A stretch of 64,000 nucleotides of DNA from Methylocystaceae bacterium (GTDB lineage Bacteria; Pseudomonadota; Alphaproteobacteria; Rhodospirillales; Terasakiellaceae). A program made the translations under genes and the position numbers. Shown here in pieces: positions 54,587-63,425 of the stretch (its first letter is position 1; each line of letters starts with the position of its first letter). The notes below the pieces were generated by a model. It was not told the DNA's origin and searched no databases. It saw nothing but the letters and a program-made list of their open reading frames with translations. The DNA lies in NCBI GenBank assembly GCA_013373205.1, contig JABXIG010000003.1, positions 744,001 to 808,000 of the forward strand, given 5' to 3'.

Positions 54587-57097
54587 TTATTCGTCAGGTT
54601 TAAGTGTCTTCGGTTTGAAATGACGCTCAAAAAGGTCGGCAGGTTCGGGTTTTGCGAGCAGATAACCCTGTAACAAGTTGCACCCTTCCTGATTGAGATA
54701 ATCGGCTTGGGGTTTTGTTTCTACCCCTTCTGCGATGGATTGCATGCCGAGGCTCTGGCTCATATTAATAATGGTTGAAACCAGCATACGATTGCCTTGT
54801 TCGCTGAACAACTCATGAATAAAGCTTTGATCAATCTTAAGGTGGTCAATAGGCAGTTTGCGCAAATATCCTAGGTTTGAATAGCCCGTTCCAAAATCAT
54901 CAATAGCAATACGAACGCCCAGGTTTTTCAGGGCAAAAAGGTTATTGCGGACCTGATCTGGTTCATGGATGAATGAGCCTTCGGTGATTTCAATTTCAAG
55001 ATAATGGCCGTTGATTTCGTGTTTTTCCAAAATGTCTTGAACAAGTATGGGGAAATTGTGATCGGTTACTTGTTCCGGTGAGATGTTGACAGCAATGGTG
55101 ATTGGATCATACCCTTTGTTTTGCCATGCTTTGAGCTGTTTGCAGGCTTGATTGAGGACCCATTCCCCGATGCGCGAAATCATGCCGATTTCTTCTGCGA
55201 TGGGGATAAATTCAGCAGGACCGATTTTACCTACCTCTTTATTATGCCATCTTAGCAAAGCTTCAGCCGCAATCAATTCACCATTCAGTGCAGTGGCCTG
55301 AGGCTGAAAATAAAGTTCCAGTTCCCCTTTATCAATGGCGCCGCGCAAAGCTCCTTCGATCATGAGCTGACGCATGCCAAGTTCGTTAAAGGACGGATTA
55401 AACAGGTTAAAGGTACTGCGACCGGTATCTTTAGATCGATACATGGCCGCATCAGCATTTTTGATCAGGCTTTCTGAATCTGTACCATCATCGGGGAATA
55501 GGCTTATCCCCAGACTGGAGGTTACAAACAGGTTTTTTCCATCCACAACAAAGGGATTGGAAAATGCTTCAACAATGCGATCTGCGACTTTAGTTACTTC
55601 TTCAACCGAGATAACATCCGGGAACATCAAGATAAATTCATCGCCACCCAGCCGTGCAACGGTATCTTCATCACGCGTACAGTTGATTAGCCGGGTTGCA
55701 GCTTCGACCAAAATGGCATCACCTGTATTATGGCCAAGGGTATCATTTATTTTTTTAAAATGGTCCAAATCGACAAACATTACGGCCAGACGTTCCCCAT
55801 GGCGTTTGGCACGCGCAACACCCATATTGAGGCGGTCCCCAAACAGGCGGCGATTAGGAAGCTTGGTCAGCTCATCAAAATAAGCCAAGCGGCGAATCTC
55901 ATTTTCCTGACTTTTGCGTTCAGAGATATCGCAGAAAATACCGGCATATTGGTAAATCTCGCCATGGTCATTTTTAATCGCGGTAATGGTCAGCCATTCG
56001 GGATAGAGTTCACCATTTTTCCGACGGTTCCATATTTCACCCTGCCAATAGCCATCTTTGAAGAGCTGGTTCCACATATCAACATAATACTGTTCATCAT
56101 GGCGCCCGGACTTTAACAGGGCCGGTGTTTGACCGATGGCTTCTTTGGTGCTGTAGCCGGTCACTTCCGTAAAGGTGGGATTGACATATTCAATTACCCC
56201 TGCTGCATTGACGATGATGATGCCATCCAGACTGGCTTCAATGATTTTATGGGCAAGATGCAGGCTGTTTTGTGATTGTTTTAATGCTTGGGAGCGTTCT
56301 TCCAAAATTGTATTGATGCGCCGGACATATTCAAACTGCAGGCTGGACAGAATGCTGGAAAAACTGATCAGTCCAACAATTTTTCCTTCTTTGTCATGGA
56401 CACCTAAGTGACGAAAACCCGTTTTGATCAGTTTTTTGCGTGCTTCTAACAGGTTGGCGCTATCAATGATCGTTTCAAGCGGACGCGAAGCCGACTGCCC
56501 GACGGTATCGGGGAATTTCTTTTGCGAGACAAAGCGCATAATATCTTTTTCGGTGACAATGCCATAGCTGTCATCGTTAAAATGGACGCACACGGCACCT
56601 TGAGGTGCATTCTGGATATTATGCAATGCCTCGCTTAAAGGCATCTGTTCCTCTACCAGAGGCGCAGAAACTGTGCTGGTTTGGCCTACGGTTTTAAGGG
56701 TGAGATAATATTCTTCCCCATGTTTTAAAATCACATCCGTCTGTGTGATAATACCGATAGGGCTGTTTTCTTCGTCAATCACCAGCAGATGGCGGACTTT
56801 CTCTTCCTTAAAACGAACGGCGGCTGCACCGATGGAAATATCGTTTCGTATGCTTTTAACCGGAGAGGTCATGAAATCACGAACCGGACGGTCAAAAACA
56901 GCCAGGTTCGATACATCCAGATTCAGGCTATCGCGTTCTGTCCAGATCCCGATTGGAACGCCCTTTTCCATCACAAGGATTGAACTGCATCCCTTGGCTT
57001 GCATGGCTTGTGCACAAAAAGCAACCGTGTCGGTTGGGACACAGGTCAAAAGGTTGCGGTTAACAATGGTATCAATTGGGTCGTTTACAGGGCTCAT
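54587..57097 (-). CDS. CBS-PAS-GGDEF-EAL cyclic-di-GMP signalling protein
   Basis: The 836-residue soluble protein starts with four CBS motifs (about 8-130 and 132-255, two Bateman modules), then PAS (about 275-395), GGDEF (about 400-565) and EAL (about 575-825). The GGDEF at 484-488 is intact and preceded by an inhibitory-site RxxD (RDED, 475-478) at the right 5-residue distance. EAL at 612-614 and DDFGTG are intact. Both synthesis and hydrolysis of c-di-GMP are therefore possible, with adenine-nucleotide sensing by CBS inferred. It is a single gene. Confidence 0.92.
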   Translation of the reverse strand: MSPVNDPIDTIVNRNLLTCVPTDTVAFCAQAMQAKGCSSILVMEKGVPIGIWTERDSLNLDVSNLAVFDRPVRDFMTSPVKSIRNDISIGAAAVRFKEEKVRHLLVIDEENSPIGIITQTDVILKHGEEYYLTLKTVGQTSTVSAPLVEEQMPLSEALHNIQNAPQGAVCVHFNDDSYGIVTEKDIMRFVSQKKFPDTVGQSASRPLETIIDSANLLEARKKLIKTGFRHLGVHDKEGKIVGLISFSSILSSLQFEYVRRINTILEERSQALKQSQNSLHLAHKIIEASLDGIIIVNAAGVIEYVNPTFTEVTGYSTKEAIGQTPALLKSGRHDEQYYVDMWNQLFKDGYWQGEIWNRRKNGELYPEWLTITAIKNDHGEIYQYAGIFCDISERKSQENEIRRLAYFDELTKLPNRRLFGDRLNMGVARAKRHGERLAVMFVDLDHFKKINDTLGHNTGDAILVEAATRLINCTRDEDTVARLGGDEFILMFPDVISVEEVTKVADRIVEAFSNPFVVDGKNLFVTSSLGISLFPDDGTDSESLIKNADAAMYRSKDTGRSTFNLFNPSFNELGMRQLMIEGALRGAIDKGELELYFQPQATALNGELIAAEALLRWHNKEVGKIGPAEFIPIAEEIGMISRIGEWVLNQACKQLKAWQNKGYDPITIAVNISPEQVTDHNFPILVQDILEKHEINGHYLEIEITEGSFIHEPDQVRNNLFALKNLGVRIAIDDFGTGYSNLGYLRKLPIDHLKIDQSFIHELFSEQGNRMLVSTIINMSQSLGMQSIAEGVETKPQADYLNQEGCNLLQGYLLAKPEPADLFERHFKPKTLKPDE

Positions 57098-57187
57098 GTG
57101 TGCGCTTATCCAAGTTCAAGCGGCACTCTAACATGTAATTTCTCTTAAGGGGAAGCAACCATCAAGTATTTATAAAAAAAGGATTAA

Positions 57188-57781
57188 TCATTTGATCGTA
57201 CATACTTCGTCAAAAGCAGGACGGCGATTACGGTCATAAAGGTCAGCAACATCACCATAACCAATGTTGCACAAGAAATTAGCCGTGAAACTAGAGTTTT
57301 TATAAAATGTTTCATCCAGTTTTTCTGCATCAAAACCGGACATCGGGCCGCAATCCAACCCTAAAGAACGACAGGCGATAATAAAATAAGCCCCCTGCAG
57401 CGTGCTATTTCGAAAAGCAGTTTCTTTGCACAGATCATCAGTTTGTTCAAACATATCTGCTGCGCCGGGAAAGCTGGGGAAAAGTTGCGGCATATTGACA
57501 TAAAATTTTCGATCTATGGCAATGATGGCCGTCACCGGGGCTTTCATGGTTTTTTTCTGATTGCCCTCCGACAGGCAAGGGATAAGCGCTTCTTTGGCTT
57601 TCGCGCTTTTGATAAAGGTAATGCGCGCCGGATTACAGTTCATGCTGGTCGGTGCCCAACGTGCCATATCCCACGCTTGAACAAGAAGATCGTCAGATAC
57701 TTCTTTGTCCAGCCAACCATTATGACTGCGGGCGTTAAAGAACAATTGGTCTTGTGCGTCTTCGGGTATGGGGGCTGACAT
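57188..57781 (-). CDS. rutE: Nitroreductase family, malonic semialdehyde reductase RutE-like
   Basis: The 197-residue flavin reductase has the RutE/HadB pattern: DQLFFNARSHNGWLDKEVSD, RWAPTSMNCNPARITF, CLSEGNQKKTMKAPVTAI, and SLGLDCGPMSGFD. In uracil catabolism RutE reduces malonic semialdehyde to 3-hydroxypropionate. No other rut gene is near, so it may serve general semialdehyde detoxification. AGGA precedes the start. Confidence 0.85.
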   Translation of the reverse strand: MSAPIPEDAQDQLFFNARSHNGWLDKEVSDDLLVQAWDMARWAPTSMNCNPARITFIKSAKAKEALIPCLSEGNQKKTMKAPVTAIIAIDRKFYVNMPQLFPSFPGAADMFEQTDDLCKETAFRNSTLQGAYFIIACRSLGLDCGPMSGFDAEKLDETFYKNSSFTANFLCNIGYGDVADLYDRNRRPAFDEVCTIK

Positions 57782-57834
57782 ATGATTTATCCTGATTTCG
57801 TTTTGTTTAAAAAAGCATAATCGGCTTATTTTTA

Positions 57835-58539
57835 TTATTCAACCCACAGGGTTTCGATATTTTCCCCTAGCCCGTTCAAGTCCTTTAATTTTTCAATTAA
57901 CCGTTCAGTAAGCTTAATCCCGCTATCCAGCACGGTTGTCCCACCAGAGAGGCAAACCGGGCGTGCAAGTACAGCACCAACAGGCACTTGGGTGAGAAGA
58001 ACTTCCCGGCCTTTGTTTTCCCCCTCTGTTGTGGTTGAATCAGCCTGATCAGTTTCTTCTTTTTCGGCTGTGGGCGGAGCGATCTTGATATCGACATTAA
58101 TCTTTTGATAGTCTTTCGGGGCTTTAAGGGGTCGTGGGGTGCTGAGAACTTTATTGATCCGCCCTTGTAAGCCTTTTAAAGAAACTGGTTTGGCGACAAA
58201 GGCATCCACATCTAGTGCCATGGCTGCTGCGACCAGATGTTTGTCCGTATTACCTGTCAGCATGATGATGGGAATATCACGCGCAATGTGTTTCTGACCA
58301 ACGCGAATGGCCTTTAACATTTCCAGCCCCGTCACTTGTGGCATGTTAAAGTCTGCGATGATTAATTGAGCTTTATTGCCGCAGAAATCACTGAGCATTG
58401 TAAGGGCCTGACCGCCATCTTTGGCTTCTTGCACATTACTAAAACCGATTTGGTTCAAGATGCGCGAAACGATCTTGAGTGAGAATTTTTCATCATCGAC
58501 GACAAGCGCATCCATCATTGAATAGTCTATTGTACCCAT
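57835..58539 (-). CDS. Response regulator with a C-terminal HD-GYP-associated-type domain
   Basis: The 234-residue protein has a CheY-like receiver (about 8-132: VVDDEKFS, phospho-Asp in LIIADFNMPQVTG, Lys in VAKPVS), a Glu/Thr-rich linker, and a C-terminal module VPVGAVLARPVCLSGGTTVL then KLTERLIEKLKDL. That C-terminal pattern is seen in regulators related to HD-GYP systems and has no known enzymatic activity. AGGAAG lies upstream of the ATG. It follows the hybrid kinase by 5 bp, so it is the likely output of that relay. Confidence 0.88.
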   Translation of the reverse strand: MGTIDYSMMDALVVDDEKFSLKIVSRILNQIGFSNVQEAKDGGQALTMLSDFCGNKAQLIIADFNMPQVTGLEMLKAIRVGQKHIARDIPIIMLTGNTDKHLVAAAMALDVDAFVAKPVSLKGLQGRINKVLSTPRPLKAPKDYQKINVDIKIAPPTAEKEETDQADSTTTEGENKGREVLLTQVPVGAVLARPVCLSGGTTVLDSGIKLTERLIEKLKDLNGLGENIETLWVE

Positions 58540-58544
58540 TCTTC

Positions 58545-61500
58545 CTAATTCCTTAATTCAGAAACATATTTTTTAACGTTATCAACATTTTGCAGAATGT
58601 TTTGTTGTGTTTTTCGAATGTCATTTTCCGTCATGGTGAAGGCATTTTTTTCTAGAAACTCAAGCGTGTTAGCCAGGTCTACAGCAGCCGCATTGCGAGA
58701 GGCTCCTTTTGCGGCATGGGCCTTGTCACTGATATTTTGCGCATCGCCGGACTGAATAGCACTTTCCAGATCGCCCATAAGTTCTTCCATGGTTTCGACA
58801 AAGAAATTTAAAATCTCGTCAAACATCTCAGGGTCGTCCATACCAAGGATTTCCCCAAGTTGGCTTAGATCTACAGCCGGTGCATCCATTGTTGTGCTTG
58901 GTGGTTGGTCTGATGTGGGGTGTGGGGTGTCTTTTTTCTGGTCGCCTTCTTCGTGCTCAAGGGGCAGCCATTTATGCATGGCCTCGCCCAGTTTTTCAAA
59001 CTTCAGCGGTTTGACGAGATAGTCATTCATCCCGGCAGAATAACAGGCATCCGCATCTTCAGCGGTTGCGTTAGCGGTGAGTGCGATGATGGGTAAAGCT
59101 GTATCCACTTTGTTTTGGAGTTCTTGTTTACGAATGGTCAGTGAAAGTTCCAGCCCGTTCATTTCCGGCATGCGGCAATCACTCAGCAAGAGTGCGTAGT
59201 TGGTTTCAGCCAATTTTTCTAAAGCCACGACACCATTTTCTGCAATGTCATAGGCATAGCCCAAGCGCGCCAATTGTTTGCCGATGACCAATTGGTTGGT
59301 GGGATTGTCTTCGGCAAAGAGGACAAGCTTATTTTCGGACAGGGCTTGACTGCGTTTCATTTGCGCACGCGGTTCAATTTTTCGTCTGGCCTGAATACCG
59401 CTTTCCACACCACAGGCCTGACAGGCTTGGCGAATAAGGGACATTTGCCTGACGGGTTTGAAAATTCGTCCACCTAGTCCGAGATCACGGGCTTCCTGCA
59501 TGACTTGATCTGCAAAAGTTGAGGAGGTCAAAATAATTGAAGAACTGGGCAAATTAATTTCTTTTTGTAGTTGCTTGATGGTCTCAAACCCGTCAAAGCC
59601 TTGGAGAGCATGATCAATGATTGCCAAATCCAGATGCTCTGTCTGACCGTTTTTCTTGACTTCTTCCAGACAGGTGCCAGCCCAGACGACGGCCCCTTCC
59701 TGTTCTAGTGTCTGCGTATAGGATTTCAGCGTTTCCGGGTGATTTTGTAGAACAAGAATTGATTTATCTTGCAGCATGTTCCTTGTTTTTTCTTGTTTTT
59801 CAACCTCAGCTGTTTCCAGCCCCAGTTCAAACCAGAAGGTCGAGCCCTTGTCTTCTTCACTGATGACACTGATCTGACCTTTCATCAGTTCTGTTAAGGC
59901 CTTACAGATGGACAGTCCAAGTCCTGTGCCACCAAAGTGACGACTGGTTGAAGAGTCGGTCTGTGAGAAAGGCTTGAATAGAAGACGTAATTTTTCTTGT
60001 GAAATCCCAATGCCTTCATCCTGAACCTCGAAGCGCAGGAAAGCCGTGTTTTTGCTGTTTAACAAACTGAGAACCCGCACACTGATCGCACCTGTGGCGG
60101 TGAATTTAATCGCATTTCCGATGAGGTTTAATAAAATCTGGCGCAAACGTGTCGGATCGCCAATAACATTTTCAGGTACATCCGGGGCAATGGTACAGAT
60201 CAGTTCCAACTCTTTTGCGCGTGCCCGTGCGCCCATCAGTTCAACCGCACTTTCAATGACTTCGCGGATATCAAAAACAATATGTTCCAGCTTTAAACGA
60301 CCTGCTTCAATCTTTGAAAAGTCAAGGATATCGTCAATGATGGTTAAAAGGGCTGTCGCGGAATCTTTAACAACAGCAACAGAAGAGGATTGTTCTTCAT
60401 CCAGATTGCTCAGATGCAGCAATTCCAACATCCCTAAAACCCCGGTCATAGGGGTTCTTATTTCGTGGCTCATGGTAGACAGGAAGCTGGATTTTTGTCG
60501 GGTCGCCTCCAGTGCTTCTTCGCGTGATTTTTTCAAGGCGACTTCAACGTGTTTACGTTCTGTAATATCGTTAATCCCGGTCATGATACAGTCTTCGCCT
60601 TCGATATTGATGAGCTGACCAGACAACAGCCCCCAGATTTTTTCGCCATAAGGGGTTTCGATAATAACTTCAAAATCATCAACAAAACCGCCGTTTTTGA
60701 CTTTGCTGAAGAAGTTTTCTGTTTCGTTTTGCCCAAAGAAATCCTTTAGGGTCAGGGTCGCGCGCTCCACATCGACGGGTGTCGCAAATAGTTCAGAAGC
60801 GCGTCGGTTGATCCGTTTGACTTTTCCTGTTTCAAGGCTGGATAAAATCATGGGTAAAGGTGCCGCGTTAAAGAACCGTTCCAACGTTAAGGCACTTTCT
60901 TTCCGCTCCGTAATATCGTTGATGCTGACCAGGAAAAGTTCATCTGCATTGGCATGAATGGTATGGCCGCTTAACAGACAGGAAATGGTTTCACCATAGG
61001 CGGTTTCCAGATCCACTTCAAAATCATCAACAAAGCCAGATGTTTCAAGGTTTTTTCGAAAGTTTGAATAGGTGCGAAGGCCGAGAATGTTTTTAAGCCG
61101 TAAAGTTTCAATATCTGAATTGCCATCTGCGATAAATAATTCATGCGCGCGACGATTTAGACGTTTAACGCGCGCTTTATCTGATTTATCAATTAACAAC
61201 ATCGGGATGGGGGCCTGATCGAAAAACTCTTCATATCCGGCGGTTTTTGGGGCCTGAGTCTTGCTGAGGCCAAAAACGGCATAGTCATGCCCATCCAGGT
61301 GGGCGCGCTTGCCAGATATAAAACCATCAAAAGCTTCACGTCTGTTTGGGGTAATTTGAACGGGATGTTCTTTGACTTCGCCTTGGAGTTTAATCTGGTC
61401 TAAAAGAGACAAGGCTTGTTTTTTGCCGACAAACTGTTCCAGTGTTGTGGGCGTATTAATGATGTCACGTCGGCTGACACGCAACAGACGGCTTGCGGGA

Positions 61501-62300
61501 AGATTGAGCTGTGTCAGACGACCGTTTTCAAGGGTTATGGCCATGAGGGCAAAAGGCGTCGCATTGATAATTGGTTCTGCCATTTCAAAGGCGACAGTTT
61601 CATTGTGGGTTTCGACCGTCTGGTGGGCAAGTTTACCAAGCCCAGTTGTCAGCCCGATCAAAATGCACTGCCCTGCTCCAATATCTAAAAATCGTGCGGA
61701 CAAAGAAACCGGAATTTTGGATTTATGGCTGTTATAAACCATGATCCGTATTCCATCGACTTGGCGTTCTTTATTGACCTGATAAAAAATGGCCTTACGT
61801 GTCGAGGGTTTAATAATATCATCCAGAATGCCCCAATTATTGCGCATTTCCAAATCCAGGCCAAAGAAATCAGCAGCGGATTTGTTAATGCGCATGATTT
61901 TGGCGGTTCGCGGGTGGCAGACGAGCAAGGCTTGTGGTGCATTATCAAAGATAACTTTTAAAGATTGGTTGGCTTTTTGTAAGGAGCGCGCTTCGTTCAC
62001 CCATAAGATACGTGCGTCTTCTTCATCCGGGGATGGGGTGATCGCGATTTCTGCCATAAAGGTTGAGCCGTTTCCCTTTCTTAAAAGCAGGTAGGTTTCA
62101 TCTTCCCTTTTAAGAAAGGCAACCTGTTTCAACCACTCATAGTCGTGGGGGATGGCAAGGATATGTTCCAGAAGGCACCCTTCAAGGGAAATGCCCATTA
62201 AATCGCAAAAACACTGATTTGGATTTAGAATATGGTTTTTATTATTTAGTTGTGCAGCGGCGAATGGAATATGTCTGTAAAAACTTTCTGGTACGAGCAA
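58545..62300 (-). CDS. Soluble multi-PAS hybrid sensor histidine kinase with two receivers and Hpt
   Basis: The 1251-residue protein has no transmembrane helix. In order: about five PAS-type domains (about 5-105, 112-225, 240-345, 355-465, 473-585), HisKA with His612 (MSHEIRTPMTG), HATPase (NAIKF; GGTGLGLSI at 790-798), receiver 1 (848-960), receiver 2 (990-1112; Asp1041, Lys1097) and Hpt (1150-1250; His1195 in AHAAKGAS). Receiver 1 keeps Asp896 and Lys948 but its acidic pair is Gln-Asn, so it is probably a pseudo-receiver. The start is TTG with AGAGGG upstream. It forms a relay with the adjacent regulator. Confidence 0.92.
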   Translation of the reverse strand: MLVPESFYRHIPFAAAQLNNKNHILNPNQCFCDLMGISLEGCLLEHILAIPHDYEWLKQVAFLKREDETYLLLRKGNGSTFMAEIAITPSPDEEDARILWVNEARSLQKANQSLKVIFDNAPQALLVCHPRTAKIMRINKSAADFFGLDLEMRNNWGILDDIIKPSTRKAIFYQVNKERQVDGIRIMVYNSHKSKIPVSLSARFLDIGAGQCILIGLTTGLGKLAHQTVETHNETVAFEMAEPIINATPFALMAITLENGRLTQLNLPASRLLRVSRRDIINTPTTLEQFVGKKQALSLLDQIKLQGEVKEHPVQITPNRREAFDGFISGKRAHLDGHDYAVFGLSKTQAPKTAGYEEFFDQAPIPMLLIDKSDKARVKRLNRRAHELFIADGNSDIETLRLKNILGLRTYSNFRKNLETSGFVDDFEVDLETAYGETISCLLSGHTIHANADELFLVSINDITERKESALTLERFFNAAPLPMILSSLETGKVKRINRRASELFATPVDVERATLTLKDFFGQNETENFFSKVKNGGFVDDFEVIIETPYGEKIWGLLSGQLINIEGEDCIMTGINDITERKHVEVALKKSREEALEATRQKSSFLSTMSHEIRTPMTGVLGMLELLHLSNLDEEQSSSVAVVKDSATALLTIIDDILDFSKIEAGRLKLEHIVFDIREVIESAVELMGARARAKELELICTIAPDVPENVIGDPTRLRQILLNLIGNAIKFTATGAISVRVLSLLNSKNTAFLRFEVQDEGIGISQEKLRLLFKPFSQTDSSTSRHFGGTGLGLSICKALTELMKGQISVISEEDKGSTFWFELGLETAEVEKQEKTRNMLQDKSILVLQNHPETLKSYTQTLEQEGAVVWAGTCLEEVKKNGQTEHLDLAIIDHALQGFDGFETIKQLQKEINLPSSSIILTSSTFADQVMQEARDLGLGGRIFKPVRQMSLIRQACQACGVESGIQARRKIEPRAQMKRSQALSENKLVLFAEDNPTNQLVIGKQLARLGYAYDIAENGVVALEKLAETNYALLLSDCRMPEMNGLELSLTIRKQELQNKVDTALPIIALTANATAEDADACYSAGMNDYLVKPLKFEKLGEAMHKWLPLEHEEGDQKKDTPHPTSDQPPSTTMDAPAVDLSQLGEILGMDDPEMFDEILNFFVETMEELMGDLESAIQSGDAQNISDKAHAAKGASRNAAAVDLANTLEFLEKNAFTMTENDIRKTQQNILQNVDNVKKYVSELRN

Positions 62301-62504
62301 CGATCTTAGCCCTCTATTTCAAGAGAATTTTTTTTATGTGAGTTTTCTCCTTCTATTCTTGAGCGAATACTACAATATCCCGCTGAATTAATAAATACGA
62401 CAGTTCATATTTACTGTTTAAAACCAATGTTCTATCTTAGGTTATGTGATTGGTATTACCGAAGCCATTGTAATATATTTTATATTAGGTTTTATGAATT
62501 TTCG

Positions 62505-62530
62505 AAAAAGGGGGTCGGTCGATACCCCTT
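62505..62530 (-). terminator. Terminator of the livF-hydrolase operon
   Basis: On the minus strand the stem AAGGGGT/ACCCCCTT (one bulged base) is followed by five T. It lies just past the hydrolase stop at 62534. The 200 bp between here and the hybrid kinase start is AT-rich and holds the kinase promoter, which I cannot place exactly. Confidence 0.6.
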
Positions 62531-62533
62531 GTA

Positions 62534-63424
62534 TTAACGGTTTTGCACCTGGGAAAGTGCGTGTTTTATGGCCCACAGGAAGATGGGGCTATCTTCATCA
62601 GCCAAGGCATCGGCAGCGTCAAAATGTGTTGCGTTTTCAAGTTTCAGTAATTGGCATGGCAAGCCTTGATTCTGAAAATATTCAACGGCTTTTTCAGATT
62701 GCATTGCGAACCCTTCCCCTTCAAGTCCCCCATAGGCGCACAGCAAAGGGCAGTTTACAAAAGCTTTTTTACCATATGGGCTTAGGATTTGTGCATCTTC
62801 ATAATTCAGCCCCACATTGGCGTTGATGGTTGTATGGACCAAGGGGGTGAGATTGAACAAACCGCTTAAACTAATTGCACTCTTAATGGCACTGCCATGG
62901 ACGTGATGATTCCCGTCTTCTTTCCAGTCAGTTGTCAAAAGACTACCAACAAGGTGTCCACCTGCAGAATGGCCACTGATGTGGATATTGTGCGGATCGA
63001 TGCCGATACTTTCACCATGTTCCCAGATCCAGCCAATCATGTCGCGCATTTGATCCACGATATGAAATAGGTCTACATCCGGACACAGGTCATAATTAAC
63101 GATAGCACAGGCGACACCGGATTTGACGAAGGGGGCTGCGATGAAGCTGAAATCCGATTTATCCATCGCCTGCCAATATCCCCCATGGATAAAGATATGA
63201 ACCGGGGATAGCTTATTACCTTTTGCTTCAGGTAAAAACAGGTCCAAGGTACTTTTCGGATGGTCCCCATAGCGTAAATCCAATTGGGTATGGGGATGAT
63301 TTTGGCGAAAGGCAGTGGAACGATCGTGCCAAACCTGAAAGACTTCCAGCCAGTTGGGGACACGCTCGCGCACGTTATAATGTTTTTCTTGAACAGGATC
63401 GATCTGTGGGTGTCGTTCTGTCAC
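62534..63424 (-). CDS. Alpha/beta hydrolase (arylformamidase/esterase-like)
   Basis: The 296-residue protein has the oxyanion motif HIFIHGGYWQAMDKSD, the nucleophile elbow GHSAGGHLVGS, an acidic/His pair near the C-terminus (ENATHFDAADALAD) and Asp in the YDLCPDVDL region. The HGGYW pattern recalls kynurenine formamidase and related carboxylesterases. The start is GTG with GGAG about 8 nt upstream, one base after the livF-type stop, so it is coupled to that transporter gene. Confidence 0.88.
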   Translation of the reverse strand: MTERHPQIDPVQEKHYNVRERVPNWLEVFQVWHDRSTAFRQNHPHTQLDLRYGDHPKSTLDLFLPEAKGNKLSPVHIFIHGGYWQAMDKSDFSFIAAPFVKSGVACAIVNYDLCPDVDLFHIVDQMRDMIGWIWEHGESIGIDPHNIHISGHSAGGHLVGSLLTTDWKEDGNHHVHGSAIKSAISLSGLFNLTPLVHTTINANVGLNYEDAQILSPYGKKAFVNCPLLCAYGGLEGEGFAMQSEKAVEYFQNQGLPCQLLKLENATHFDAADALADEDSPIFLWAIKHALSQVQNR

Positions 63425-63425
63425 G

